From assembly GCF_003315485.1 (NCBI RefSeq), contig NZ_QNSE01000004.1, forward strand, positions 248,001 to 312,000: DNA of 64,000 nt, in the 5' to 3' direction. Shown here piece by piece: positions 16,642-24,674 of this stretch (its first letter is position 1; every line of letters starts with the position of its first letter). Under the pieces are notes generated by a model. The model made no database searches. It saw only the letters and a list, made by a program, of their open reading frames with translations, and was not told the origin of the DNA. The translations under genes and the position numbers were made by a program. Source of the DNA: Marinomonas rhizomae (GTDB lineage: Bacteria > Pseudomonadota > Gammaproteobacteria > Pseudomonadales > Marinomonadaceae).

Positions 16642-17748
16642 ATGGCAAATAACGCTACGCTCGCTTTTGATGCAAGAAGCACAACGAAAGTTGGTTTTTT
16701 ATTGCTTGATCATTTTACAATGATTGCGCTTGCCTCTTCGATCGAACCACTCCGTATGGCGAATCAGCTGTCAGCAGAAGAGTTGTATAGCTGGAACTTG
16801 ATTTCTGAAAACGGTCAGCCTGTTACCGCCAGTGATGGCTTAGTTTTAACGCCTGATTTGTCTATGGAAAGCAGCGGTGAGTTTGACTTGATTATTGTCG
16901 CCGGCGGCGTTGATATCACGCGTACTTTTACCGCGAAGCAGGTTTCTTGGTTGATGAAGCAGTCCCGTAAGGGAGTTCAGCTTGGTGGTATTTGTACTGG
17001 TGCTTATGTACTTGCTTATGCGGGTTTATTAAATGGTTATCAATGTAGTGTGCATTGGGAATGCTTAACCGCTTTGCAAGAAACCTTTCCGAAAGTGAAT
17101 TGTAATAACAAGCTGTTTTCTATCGATAAAGATCGCCTGACATCTTCAGGTGGCAGTGCGCCAATGGACATGTTCTTAAACATGATGACTAAGCAGCATG
17201 GACCTAAATTATCCAATGCGGTTTCCGATATGTTTATTTGTGATCGTATTCGAAACGAATCCGATCAGCAGCGTATGCCAATGCGTCAGTTTAACAGTGC
17301 TGGTGTTTGCACTCCGAAGCTGGTGGACGTGATCGAGTTAATGGAAAATAACTTGGAAGAACCCATTGAACTTGATGAATTAGCAACCTTTGTGGATGTA
17401 TCTCGTCGACAAATTGAACGTATGTTTCATCGTCATTTAGACTGTTCTCCGTCACGTTTTTATTTACGCTTGCGACTTGAACGAGCGCGTAAGTTGTTGA
17501 AGCAATCGAATATGTCGATTGTGGAAATATCCATGGCGTGTGGCTTTATCTCGACACCACATTTTAGTCGCTGCTACCGCAAACACATTGGTGTATCACC
17601 TCGTGATGAGCGAAAAATTGCTTGGAAAGGTGAGGTGCCTGAGTCTTTGAAAGCGGATGGTAAAGATGCCATTGTCTATATTCCTCATGCTCATGATGCG
17701 TTAAATCATTCGCATACTGAGCCGAGTTATGGGTCGGTTGCTGTTTAA
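16642..17748 (+). CDS. gbdR: AraC-family activator of glycine betaine catabolism (DJ-1/PfpI + HTH)
   Basis: A 368-residue regulator with an N-terminal GATase1/DJ-1-like domain (VGFLLLDHFTMIALASSIEP; GGICTGAYVLAYAGLL with the nucleophile-position Cys) and a C-terminal AraC double HTH (LATFVDVSRRQIERMFHRHL; ISMACGFISTPHFSRCYRKH). This is the architecture of GbdR, which senses glycine betaine or dimethylglycine in Pseudomonas. The ATG at 16642 has GAGG 8 nt before it; an ATG nine codons earlier has none. Co-location with gbcA and gbcB supports the name. Confidence 0.9.
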   Translation: MANNATLAFDARSTTKVGFLLLDHFTMIALASSIEPLRMANQLSAEELYSWNLISENGQPVTASDGLVLTPDLSMESSGEFDLIIVAGGVDITRTFTAKQVSWLMKQSRKGVQLGGICTGAYVLAYAGLLNGYQCSVHWECLTALQETFPKVNCNNKLFSIDKDRLTSSGGSAPMDMFLNMMTKQHGPKLSNAVSDMFICDRIRNESDQQRMPMRQFNSAGVCTPKLVDVIELMENNLEEPIELDELATFVDVSRRQIERMFHRHLDCSPSRFYLRLRLERARKLLKQSNMSIVEISMACGFISTPHFSRCYRKHIGVSPRDERKIAWKGEVPESLKADGKDAIVYIPHAHDALNHSHTEPSYGSVAV

Positions 17749-17770
17749 ATTATTGTTTTAGAAAATTATA

Positions 17771-17830
17771 AAAAAAGAGCCTTGCTATGAAACCTTCCAT
17801 TATTGGGGCGTTTTACCAAGGCTCTTTTTT
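17771..17830. terminator. Bidirectional terminator between gbdR and the glycosyltransferase operon
   Basis: AAAAAAGAGCCTTG (17771-17784) is perfectly complementary to CAAGGCTCTTTTTT (17817-17830) across a 32-nt loop, with T-tracts on both strands. It ends gbdR and the convergent glycosyltransferase operon. Confidence 0.85.
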
Positions 17831-17853
17831 GCTTTTGACCTAGAAATTAAAGT

Positions 17854-19284
17854 TTATAGTTTACTCTCACAGTACATAAGGTTTTCTTTTCCCGTAGAGT
17901 TTCTATTATCACAGGCCCAATTAGGGTACACAGTATGATCGCTCTTCGATTGTACGATGAAAAATGCTTTGTGTTGTGATGGTAGCCAAGATTTCACGTC
18001 GGTTGAGCGTTGTTTTGCTTTGCCCGCTGAATAGTATTGACCGGAAAATGGGCGTTTATGTAGATAAAATAAATCGCTTTGCGTCGCTTCTGGTTGTTGT
18101 TTCCAAATTGCGAGAATCTTGTCTTCGGAACGCTTTGGTATTAAATCGTAATGCAGCACACTGACCAGCACGATAAGCAAAAATGGCGTTATTAATCCCG
18201 TTTTATAGAGCCAGTTCGGCAAAGGTCTTTGGCTGTGAAGATAAGCTAATAATAGGGCCATGGCAGGCAGAGCTGGCATGACATAGCTTGCCAAAATATT
18301 TCCGGAAAAGCTGAAGAGAATCATTGGTGATAGCATCCAGAATAATAAGAAGGAACCAAACCCATCGGGGCTTTCTTCAACGTCTTTATCGTTTTTAATC
18401 GCACGAATCCATTGCCATAGGAGGAGTGGACTCCACGGTAACATGGAGGTTAGGGCATATACCCAAATCGTGCCGCGAGTTCGTTCGTGGGCTGTTCCAT
18501 ATAGGTCACCTTGCCAACCACTGACGATAAAACGCTTAATATGTTCACCAACGATGAAGTAGTCTAAAAAGCCTGGTGTTTTGTATTCGGCAAGAGCGTA
18601 CCAAGGCACAGAAATAACGAGGAAAAGTAATGTGCCATAGCCCCAAGGTAGAATGCGCCATAATTTTCTCCAGCGCGAGTTTGGAAGCAGCCAAATGGTT
18701 AAGCTTATACCAATCAATACGATTGCTAATGGACCTTTTGATAGCATACCTAACGCTAAACCGATAAAGAATAAGTAGCCCCAAATATCGCCTTTATTGT
18801 TCCAAGCTTGCCAAAAGCTGATCATGCTTAGGGTAATTGAAAAGGTAAGTGCCGTGTCTGTCATGACTGCGCCACTCAAGATAATGAATGAGATGGTAGA
18901 AGCCAATATGCTTGCAGAAAAAAGGCCCATTGCGGAAGACTGGAAGTGATCTTTTGCTAGCCTATAAACCAGCCAAATCACGCCTAGTCCAACGATAAGA
19001 TGGGGCACGCGTGCGGCGAATTCACTGATGCCAAATAGACTAAATCCAAGGCTACTTAACCAGGTGAAAATGGGCGGTTTTCCCCAAAATGGTACCTTGT
19101 AGTCAAACATGGGAGTGACCCAGTTTCCCGTCTCGAACATGATGCGTGCCATTTCACCATAGCGAGCTTCTGTGGTATCCATTAATGGATAAAGTGATAG
19201 GGAAACAAAGCGGATTATTAAGCAGCTGATTAGTAGCATCAGTAGGAATTTTGTCGTGGGTAATGGTGTGTTCGGCGTTTGCAT
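17854..19284 (-). CDS. ArnT/PMT-family membrane glycosyltransferase (GT-C fold)
   Basis: A 476-residue polytopic membrane protein with about 10-12 hydrophobic helices. The first extracytoplasmic loop carries LMDTTEARYGEMARIM and FWGKPPIFTWLSSLGF, the acidic active-site region and Pro-rich segment of ArnT-type lipid-linked-sugar transferases. These enzymes transfer a sugar from an undecaprenyl-phosphate carrier to lipid A, O-antigen or protein on the periplasmic face. It overlaps the stop of the upstream GT2 gene (TAATG), so the two are coupled. No other arn genes are present, so L-Ara4N is not implied. The donor is probably the product of the GT2 enzyme. Confidence 0.85.
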   Translation of the reverse strand: MQTPNTPLPTTKFLLMLLISCLIIRFVSLSLYPLMDTTEARYGEMARIMFETGNWVTPMFDYKVPFWGKPPIFTWLSSLGFSLFGISEFAARVPHLIVGLGVIWLVYRLAKDHFQSSAMGLFSASILASTISFIILSGAVMTDTALTFSITLSMISFWQAWNNKGDIWGYLFFIGLALGMLSKGPLAIVLIGISLTIWLLPNSRWRKLWRILPWGYGTLLFLVISVPWYALAEYKTPGFLDYFIVGEHIKRFIVSGWQGDLYGTAHERTRGTIWVYALTSMLPWSPLLLWQWIRAIKNDKDVEESPDGFGSFLLFWMLSPMILFSFSGNILASYVMPALPAMALLLAYLHSQRPLPNWLYKTGLITPFLLIVLVSVLHYDLIPKRSEDKILAIWKQQPEATQSDLFYLHKRPFSGQYYSAGKAKQRSTDVKSWLPSQHKAFFIVQSKSDHTVYPNWACDNRNSTGKENLMYCESKL

Positions 19285-20324
19285 TATTCAGAATCCGAGT
19301 ATTTAAAGGTGGGTTTTGTCATGGTGTCTTCCATTAGCACATATAATGGTCGTTGTTTGGATTCAATGAATAGTCGGCCAACGTATTCGCCTAGTACACC
19401 AATAGATAGAAGTTGAATGCCGCCTAAAAACAATACGATGAGTATGGTTGATGGGTAACCTGCCACAGGGTTTCCCCATACAAGGGTTTTGGTAAATATA
19501 ACCAGTGCCATAATGAAGGCGATAGCCGATGTGATTAGGCCTGCCATAGTCGCCCATCGCAGTGGTTTGGTGCTGAATGAAGTAATGCCTTCCAATGCCA
19601 AATGAATAAGTTTTGGGTAGTTCCATTTGGTATTGCCTGCGAGCCTAGGGTCTCGGTCAAAGGTTAGTATTTTGCGGGTAAAACCAGGCCAAGCCAGTAA
19701 ACCTTTCATAAAGCGAGTTCTTTCTGGCAAGGTGTTAATAACATTGACGACTTTTCGGTCCATGAGGCGGAAGTCACCGACGTTTTCGGTAATGGGGTGA
19801 TCGCTAATTTTGGACATAAAACGATAAAAACAATGTGCCGTGGTGCGTTTTGCCCAGCTTTCACCGTGACGTTCGCGACGTTGCATTTCGACAACTTGAG
19901 CGCCATCTTGCCATGCTTGTACCATGTCGGGAATGTATTCCGGTGGGTCTTGCAGGTCGGCATCAAGTAAGATGGTGCAGCGGCCTGTTGCGACTTTCAT
20001 GCCTGCGCTCATTGCTGCTTCTTTGCCAAAGTTTCGGCTTAATCGTAAGCTGCGTATTTGGTGTAGAGGGTGTTTGAAATGACTGACTAACTCCCAGCTG
20101 TTGTCATTACTGCCATCGTCAATGTAGATAACTTCACAATGTTGTTTGAGTTTAGAAAGTGCTTCACAGACTCTAAGGTGGCAAGCAGCCAATACATCCG
20201 CTTCATTTAGGAAAGGAATAATCACTGACACCAGTGGTAGAGCCTTTGCTACACTTGTTTTTGCGCTTGTTTCTTTTACCGCGGATTCAACGTTCGCGTA
20301 TTGTCTGTATGGAATGGCACTCAT
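19284..20324 (-). CDS. GtrB/DPM1-like undecaprenyl-phosphate glycosyltransferase (GT2)
   Basis: A 346-residue protein: a GT-A domain (SVIIPFLNEADVLAACH; the metal/nucleotide motif LDADLQDPPEY; MQRRERHGESWAKR) followed by two C-terminal transmembrane helices ending in GVLGEYVGRLFIESKQRP. This is the layout of GtrB/YfdH and ArnC, which load a sugar from a nucleotide donor onto undecaprenyl phosphate at the cytoplasmic face. It is the first gene of a two-gene minus-strand operon with the ArnT-like transferase. It is divergent from the response regulator at 20476, which may control it. Confidence 0.88.
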   Translation of the reverse strand: MSAIPYRQYANVESAVKETSAKTSVAKALPLVSVIIPFLNEADVLAACHLRVCEALSKLKQHCEVIYIDDGSNDNSWELVSHFKHPLHQIRSLRLSRNFGKEAAMSAGMKVATGRCTILLDADLQDPPEYIPDMVQAWQDGAQVVEMQRRERHGESWAKRTTAHCFYRFMSKISDHPITENVGDFRLMDRKVVNVINTLPERTRFMKGLLAWPGFTRKILTFDRDPRLAGNTKWNYPKLIHLALEGITSFSTKPLRWATMAGLITSAIAFIMALVIFTKTLVWGNPVAGYPSTILIVLFLGGIQLLSIGVLGEYVGRLFIESKQRPLYVLMEDTMTKPTFKYSDSE

Positions 20325-20475
20325 TGGAATCTCCTAGTATGGAAAATATTATGAATGCATCCTAATAATAGCGGTGTCGTAAAAAGATGATTCACTTTTT
20401 TTTCATGCGTTTATGTGACAATTCAGCTTTGTTACCCCACTTTTTTTTACAGCGTTTTTGATAATTGAGACAAAT

Positions 20476-21156
20476 ATGAAATTACTCTTAGTGGAAGACC
20501 ATAAAGATATTGCGGGCGTAATCTTTGATTACTTTGAAATCAAAGATTACGTATTAGATTACGCAAACAACGGTCTACAAGGATATGAGTTGGCTAAAAC
20601 GGAACATTACGATGCCATTATTTTAGATATTATGCTGCCTAAAATGGACGGCTTAACAGTATGTAAATCCTTGCGAGAATCGGGTATTGATACGCCCATT
20701 CTTATGCTGACAGCTCGCGATACCAAGGATGATATTTTGACGGGATTTGATCATTTAGCGGATGATTATTTGGTGAAGCCTTTTGATTTGGAAATTCTTG
20801 ATTCTCGCTTGCAAGCATTGGTCAGAAGACGAAAGGGCAGTGTCGCGAATCGCACGTTAACTTACGGTAATTTATCTTTGGATATGAATACGCGAGTGTT
20901 AGAGCGTGAGGGTGGACGTTATTCCTTAAATCCTTCTCAGTACACTATTTTAAAATGCCTTATTCAAAAAGCCCCAGATGTGGTGTCTAAAGATGAGATT
21001 TGTGATGCTCTATGGGGCGATGATGAACCTGATAGTAAAGTATTAAGAAGTCATATTTATCAATTGCGTAGTTTGATTGATCGACCATTTGAGCATGCGT
21101 ATTTAAGAACCGTCTCTAAAGTGGGTTACCGTCTTGTTGCTGAAGGTGACGAATGA
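20476..21156 (+). CDS. OmpR-family response regulator
   Basis: A 226-residue regulator with a receiver domain (LLLVEDHKDIAG; phospho-acceptor Asp in ILDIMLPKMDG; Lys in DDYLVKPFD) and a C-terminal winged-helix DNA-binding domain (LNPSQYTILKCLI; SHIYQLRSLID; RTVSKVGYRL). The ATG at 20476 replaces an upstream in-frame TTG. It overlaps the kinase start as ATGA. Codons 15-25 contain a perfect 14-bp inverted repeat (see the separate entry). It is divergent from the GtrB/ArnT-like operon. Its fairly divergent receiver and the neighbourhood suggest an envelope-stress or LPS-modification role, but the signal is unknown. Confidence 0.9.
   Translation: MKLLLVEDHKDIAGVIFDYFEIKDYVLDYANNGLQGYELAKTEHYDAIILDIMLPKMDGLTVCKSLRESGIDTPILMLTARDTKDDILTGFDHLADDYLVKPFDLEILDSRLQALVRRRKGSVANRTLTYGNLSLDMNTRVLEREGGRYSLNPSQYTILKCLIQKAPDVVSKDEICDALWGDDEPDSKVLRSHIYQLRSLIDRPFEHAYLRTVSKVGYRLVAEGDE
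20517..20551 (+). repeat. Perfect 14-bp inverted repeat within the response-regulator gene
   Basis: CGTAATCTTTGATT (20517-20530) and AATCAAAGATTACG (20538-20551) are exact reverse complements separated by 7 nt, starting about 40 nt after the start codon. In mRNA this would fold into a strong hairpin close behind the initiating ribosome. As DNA it could be an operator in the divergent control region. Confidence 0.85.
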
Positions 21157-22415
21157 AACAAATTAAAAGCGCGAAGCAGCTAACCTTTACCTATTTCTCC
21201 ATCGTTGCGTTTGCCATTATTGCCTTTCATTTTTCTATGTTTACTTCGATGATCGAGAATATAGAAATGATCTATGCTGAAAATCGCATGTTAAAAGATA
21301 AAAGTACGGCCGAATCTTTATTGAACGGCACGCAATTAACACATGTTTCGGTTCCGCCGTTTTCCGAGGCCTATGTTGGCAAAGAAAACTTACCTTCAGG
21401 TGTTGTTCTTGCTTCAAACACAGAAGTGGATAAACCTTACGAGCTGGATCAAGCATCAGATACGACGCTAGAAATGTTTTCCATGCATTCTAAGGTGATG
21501 TTGAATGGTGAGTTGAAAGATCTTTATATTATTCATTACGATGAAATTTACGAAACCTCAGAAGAGCAAATGTTTGAGACGCAAAGTACGCAACTGGTAT
21601 TGTCTTTGTTGTTATTGATTGTCAGTTTGTGGGTGGTCATGCGAATTTCAGGTCGCCTTACCAAGCCGCTTGCTCAACTTTCTAAAAGCTTGGAAGAGCG
21701 AAGCCCCTCTTCTTTGTCAGCCATTGAATTACCAGAAGGTGCGGCGACACGAGAAATTCGGCAGTTGGTTGATCGGTTAAACAGTTATCAAAACCAAATT
21801 CGAGAACTAATAGAGCGAGAACGCGCATTTAATCGTTATGCGAGCCATGAATTACGGACACCCTTAATGGTTATGAAGGGGGCTGTGACGTTAATTGGCA
21901 AGTCTGATTCAAAAGTATTTTTAGAGCGGCAGCGAGTACGTATGGTTCAAGCTTGCCAAGAAATGGAAGACTATATTACAACGCTGTTGTCTCTCACCCG
22001 AGATGAGGATTTGTCTGCTGTTGCTTCACGTGTTGTGCAGGCGAGTGAATTTGAAGACATTCGTCAAACGCATTTGGGGTACCTTACTGGGAAGTCTGTT
22101 GCGGTTGATATTGTGGACAATGGTCAAATTATTACTAAGTTGCCTATTCCTACCTTTCATATTTTAGTAGGAAACTTATTAAAAAATGCCATGGCTTGTA
22201 CTGAAGAGGGTTGTGTGAACCTGGTGATATCAGAAAATCAGTTGTCTATTGTTGATACTGGTTGTGGTTTGAGTGGTAAGCCTGGCGGTGAAGGTTATGG
22301 CTTAGGTTTGATGATAGTACGTGATATTTGCGCCAAGTATCATTGTTTATTCTCACTTGAAGATAATACTGATTCAGTAGGTTGCACAGCTAAGGTCATT
22401 TTTCCAAGAGGCTAA
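21153..22415 (+). CDS. Sensor histidine kinase, partner of the upstream regulator
   Basis: A 420-residue membrane kinase. A first transmembrane helix lies at about residues 10-32, a periplasmic sensor region of about 110 residues follows, then a second helix near 142-164 and a HAMP-like linker. The dimerisation domain carries SHELRTPLMVMKGAV, the phospho-acceptor His. The ATPase domain has NLLKNAMACT (N box), VDTGCGLSG (G1) and GEGYGLGLMIVRDIC (G2). It starts by ATGA overlap with the response-regulator gene, so the two are coupled. The sensor domain shows no family that I recognise. Confidence 0.9.
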   Translation: MKQIKSAKQLTFTYFSIVAFAIIAFHFSMFTSMIENIEMIYAENRMLKDKSTAESLLNGTQLTHVSVPPFSEAYVGKENLPSGVVLASNTEVDKPYELDQASDTTLEMFSMHSKVMLNGELKDLYIIHYDEIYETSEEQMFETQSTQLVLSLLLLIVSLWVVMRISGRLTKPLAQLSKSLEERSPSSLSAIELPEGAATREIRQLVDRLNSYQNQIRELIERERAFNRYASHELRTPLMVMKGAVTLIGKSDSKVFLERQRVRMVQACQEMEDYITTLLSLTRDEDLSAVASRVVQASEFEDIRQTHLGYLTGKSVAVDIVDNGQIITKLPIPTFHILVGNLLKNAMACTEEGCVNLVISENQLSIVDTGCGLSGKPGGEGYGLGLMIVRDICAKYHCLFSLEDNTDSVGCTAKVIFPRG

Positions 22416-22560
22416 TGTTTTGCATTGTTTATGCTATTAATACGTCAAACAACATATCTAAAAAATCGATATTTTGGAGCAAATAACAGCATAAAAAAAT
22501 CAACATTATAGATGTTATGCTAAGTGTATTAGTTACACTATTTCTTGGTGGAGAAGCATA

Positions 22561-23565
22561 ATGAGCTCATCAATTTTAAAACGAATTCCTCTGCAAATGT
22601 TCTGGCCAACATTTGACCCCTTTTTATTTTGCGCTTTTCACAATGATGTTTATCCTAAGGCTAATAACCTAATGGGGCCTGATGCACCCTTAAACAAGCG
22701 ACCATTGGGGCAAGACTTTGACGGGATCGATGGCTGGCGTATGTATCATGGTAAAAGTATTCCTGGCTTTCCTGCGCACCCGCATCGTGGGTTTGAAACG
22801 GTAACGGTCGTAAACAAAGGGTTTGTTGACCATGCGGATTCAATTGGTGCAGCAGGTCGTTATGGTGAAGGTGATACTCAGTGGATGACAGCGGGCTCCG
22901 GTGTTCAACACTCCGAAATGTTCCCTTTGCTGAACGAAGAAGATGTTAATCCATTAGAGCTTTTTCAGATCTGGTTGAACTTGCCAAGCAAAAATAAAAT
23001 GGTGCCACCGTATTTTGCCATGCTGTGGAATGAAGATACGCCTGTGGTGAAAGCCTTAGATAATAAGGGTCTGGAAACTCAAGTGAAAGTGGTTGCTGGG
23101 GGGCTTCAAAATGCTGAGCCTTCACCTTGTCCACCTAATTCATGGGCGGCAGATAGCAACAACGATGTTGCTATCTGGTTGATCGATTTACCTGAAAAGG
23201 GGGAATGGACACTCCCTGCTGCCGCGGCTGGTTTGAGCCGTACTTTGTACTTTTTTGAAGGTGAGAAGGTTACGTTAGATGAAGAAAGTGCTTCTATTAA
23301 TGAAGCGTTCGTCTTGAAAAGTGATTCTGCTTTGGCTTTGCGGAATCAGGGTAAAAAAGCCCGATTCTTGTTGTTGCAAGGTCGTCCAATTGGCGAGCAT
23401 GTTGAACAGCATGGCCCTTTTGTAATGAATACGAGAGCTGAATTGCAGCAAGCATTTCACGATTATCAGCGAACACAATTTGGCGGTTGGCCTTGGCCAC
23501 GGCATGATCAAGTGCACGATAAGTCGAAGGGGCGTTTTGCGGAGCATGGTGGAGGCAATGTCTAG
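22561..23565 (+). CDS. Pirin-family cupin protein
   Basis: A 334-residue bicupin. The N-terminal cupin carries the pirin metal motif: HPHRGFETVTVVNKG with two His, then the third His and Glu in GSGVQHSEMFP. Bacterial pirins vary in function: some are quercetin 2,3-dioxygenases and others are redox-linked regulators. The C-terminal residues PWPRHDQVHDKSKGRF are an unusual tail. GGTGGAG precedes the ATG at 22561. It stands alone between the two-component system and the convergent GtrA gene. A specific function cannot be given. Confidence 0.88.
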   Translation: MSSSILKRIPLQMFWPTFDPFLFCAFHNDVYPKANNLMGPDAPLNKRPLGQDFDGIDGWRMYHGKSIPGFPAHPHRGFETVTVVNKGFVDHADSIGAAGRYGEGDTQWMTAGSGVQHSEMFPLLNEEDVNPLELFQIWLNLPSKNKMVPPYFAMLWNEDTPVVKALDNKGLETQVKVVAGGLQNAEPSPCPPNSWAADSNNDVAIWLIDLPEKGEWTLPAAAAGLSRTLYFFEGEKVTLDEESASINEAFVLKSDSALALRNQGKKARFLLLQGRPIGEHVEQHGPFVMNTRAELQQAFHDYQRTQFGGWPWPRHDQVHDKSKGRFAEHGGGNV

Positions 23566-23593
23566 GCTGATTTAATGAAGTAATAAAAACAGC

Positions 23594-24028
23594 CTATAGC
23601 TTGGCGGGAGAAAACACCCAAAAACGTGAGAAAACATAGTTGATCATCATGCCAATTAAAATACCGGGCACCATTGCTATATAAGGCCATAAAAGAGCCA
23701 GTATCGTGTCTGATGTTGCTGGTGACTGAGAAATGAGTATTAGGTAGCAGCCCCAGTTAGGTATGAAAGCAACAATTGAACCGCCGAGAAATTGCATCCA
23801 TTGGCGTGTGGCGGTTTTTAGGTCTGTGTCGCTCCGATTGGCTTTATTAAATGTAATAGTGCGATTCCACCACCAGTTAGAACTAGCGGCTACCCAGAAG
23901 GCGATGCCTCTAGCGGTAAAATGTGGTAACCAGATAGAAAGTAGCGCCATGCAGGTAAGGTCGATGAGAAAACCAACACCACCTACTATGGCAAAGCGTA
24001 CAAAAGTATGTTTAAAAATAATGCTCAT
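23594..24028 (-). CDS. GtrA-family membrane protein
   Basis: A 144-residue protein with four predicted transmembrane helices. The opening FVRFAIVGGVGFLIDLTCMALL and the middle AASSNWWWNRTITFNK are typical of the GtrA/DPMS family. GtrA proteins are thought to flip undecaprenyl-phosphate-linked sugars across the inner membrane. A GtrB-like and an ArnT-like enzyme lie 3.3-4.3 kb away on the same strand, so the three could form one pathway although they are not in one operon. It is convergent with the pirin gene. Confidence 0.85.
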   Translation of the reverse strand: MSIIFKHTFVRFAIVGGVGFLIDLTCMALLSIWLPHFTARGIAFWVAASSNWWWNRTITFNKANRSDTDLKTATRQWMQFLGGSIVAFIPNWGCYLILISQSPATSDTILALLWPYIAMVPGILIGMMINYVFSRFWVFSPAKL

Positions 24029-24116
24029 GCTGTCATTCTAGGCAGTGGAGTATCAAAAAAATATGAAACTGTCTTTATGGTAGCGTTTTTAACATTAACG
24101 AAATAAAGGGTCGAAA

Positions 24117-24632
24117 ATGAAAATACTTGCATTTGGTGCTAGTTCAAGTCGTCAGTCGATTAATAAAGCATTGGCTGGATACACTGCTAACCTTGTTGAA
24201 GGTGCGGAAGTAACGCTGCTTGATCTTAATGATTTTGAAATGCCGCTTTTTAGTGAAGACATTGAGAAAGAGTCTGGTGTTCCAACTCAAGCGCAAGCTT
24301 TTGTTGATGCCATTGCTCAAGCGGATGTGATTGTTGCTTCATTTGCTGAGCATAATGGTTCTTATTCTGCTGCCTATAAAAATATTTTTGATTGGGCATC
24401 TCGTATTGAAAAAGCCGTCTATCAAGATAAACCAATTGCTGTGCTTTCTACATCGCCTGGCCCTGGTGGTGCGAGCAGTGTGCTGGCTCAAGCGGTTAAT
24501 AGTATGCCGTTTTTCAAAGGCAATGTTGTTGGTAGTTTGAGTGTGCCTAACTTCTATGATGTTATGAAAGATGGTGTTGTTCAAGATGCCGCTGTTAAAC
24601 AAGCGTTGTCGGATATTGTTGCTAAGTTTTAG
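24117..24632 (+). CDS. NADPH-dependent FMN reductase / quinone reductase family
   Basis: A 171-residue flavodoxin-fold protein. The FMN phosphate loop is FGASSSRQSINKALA near the N terminus; AEHNGSYSAAYKNIFDW holds the flavin-stacking and dimer residues; LSTSPGPGGASSVLAQ forms the second flavin loop. The family reduces FMN, quinones or chromate using NAD(P)H. The gene lies 42 bp before a nitronate monooxygenase gene, and the two flavin enzymes may be co-expressed. The physiological substrate is unknown. Confidence 0.87.
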   Translation: MKILAFGASSSRQSINKALAGYTANLVEGAEVTLLDLNDFEMPLFSEDIEKESGVPTQAQAFVDAIAQADVIVASFAEHNGSYSAAYKNIFDWASRIEKAVYQDKPIAVLSTSPGPGGASSVLAQAVNSMPFFKGNVVGSLSVPNFYDVMKDGVVQDAAVKQALSDIVAKF

Positions 24633-24674
24633 TACTTGGCTTAAATGCTTGGCTTTAGAGGATAAGGAGGCCGT

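Noticed and set aside
17854..20324. Calling the glycosyltransferases arnT and arnC
   Set aside because: No other arn genes are present and GtrB-type and ArnC-type enzymes are not separable by eye, so the sugar cannot be named.
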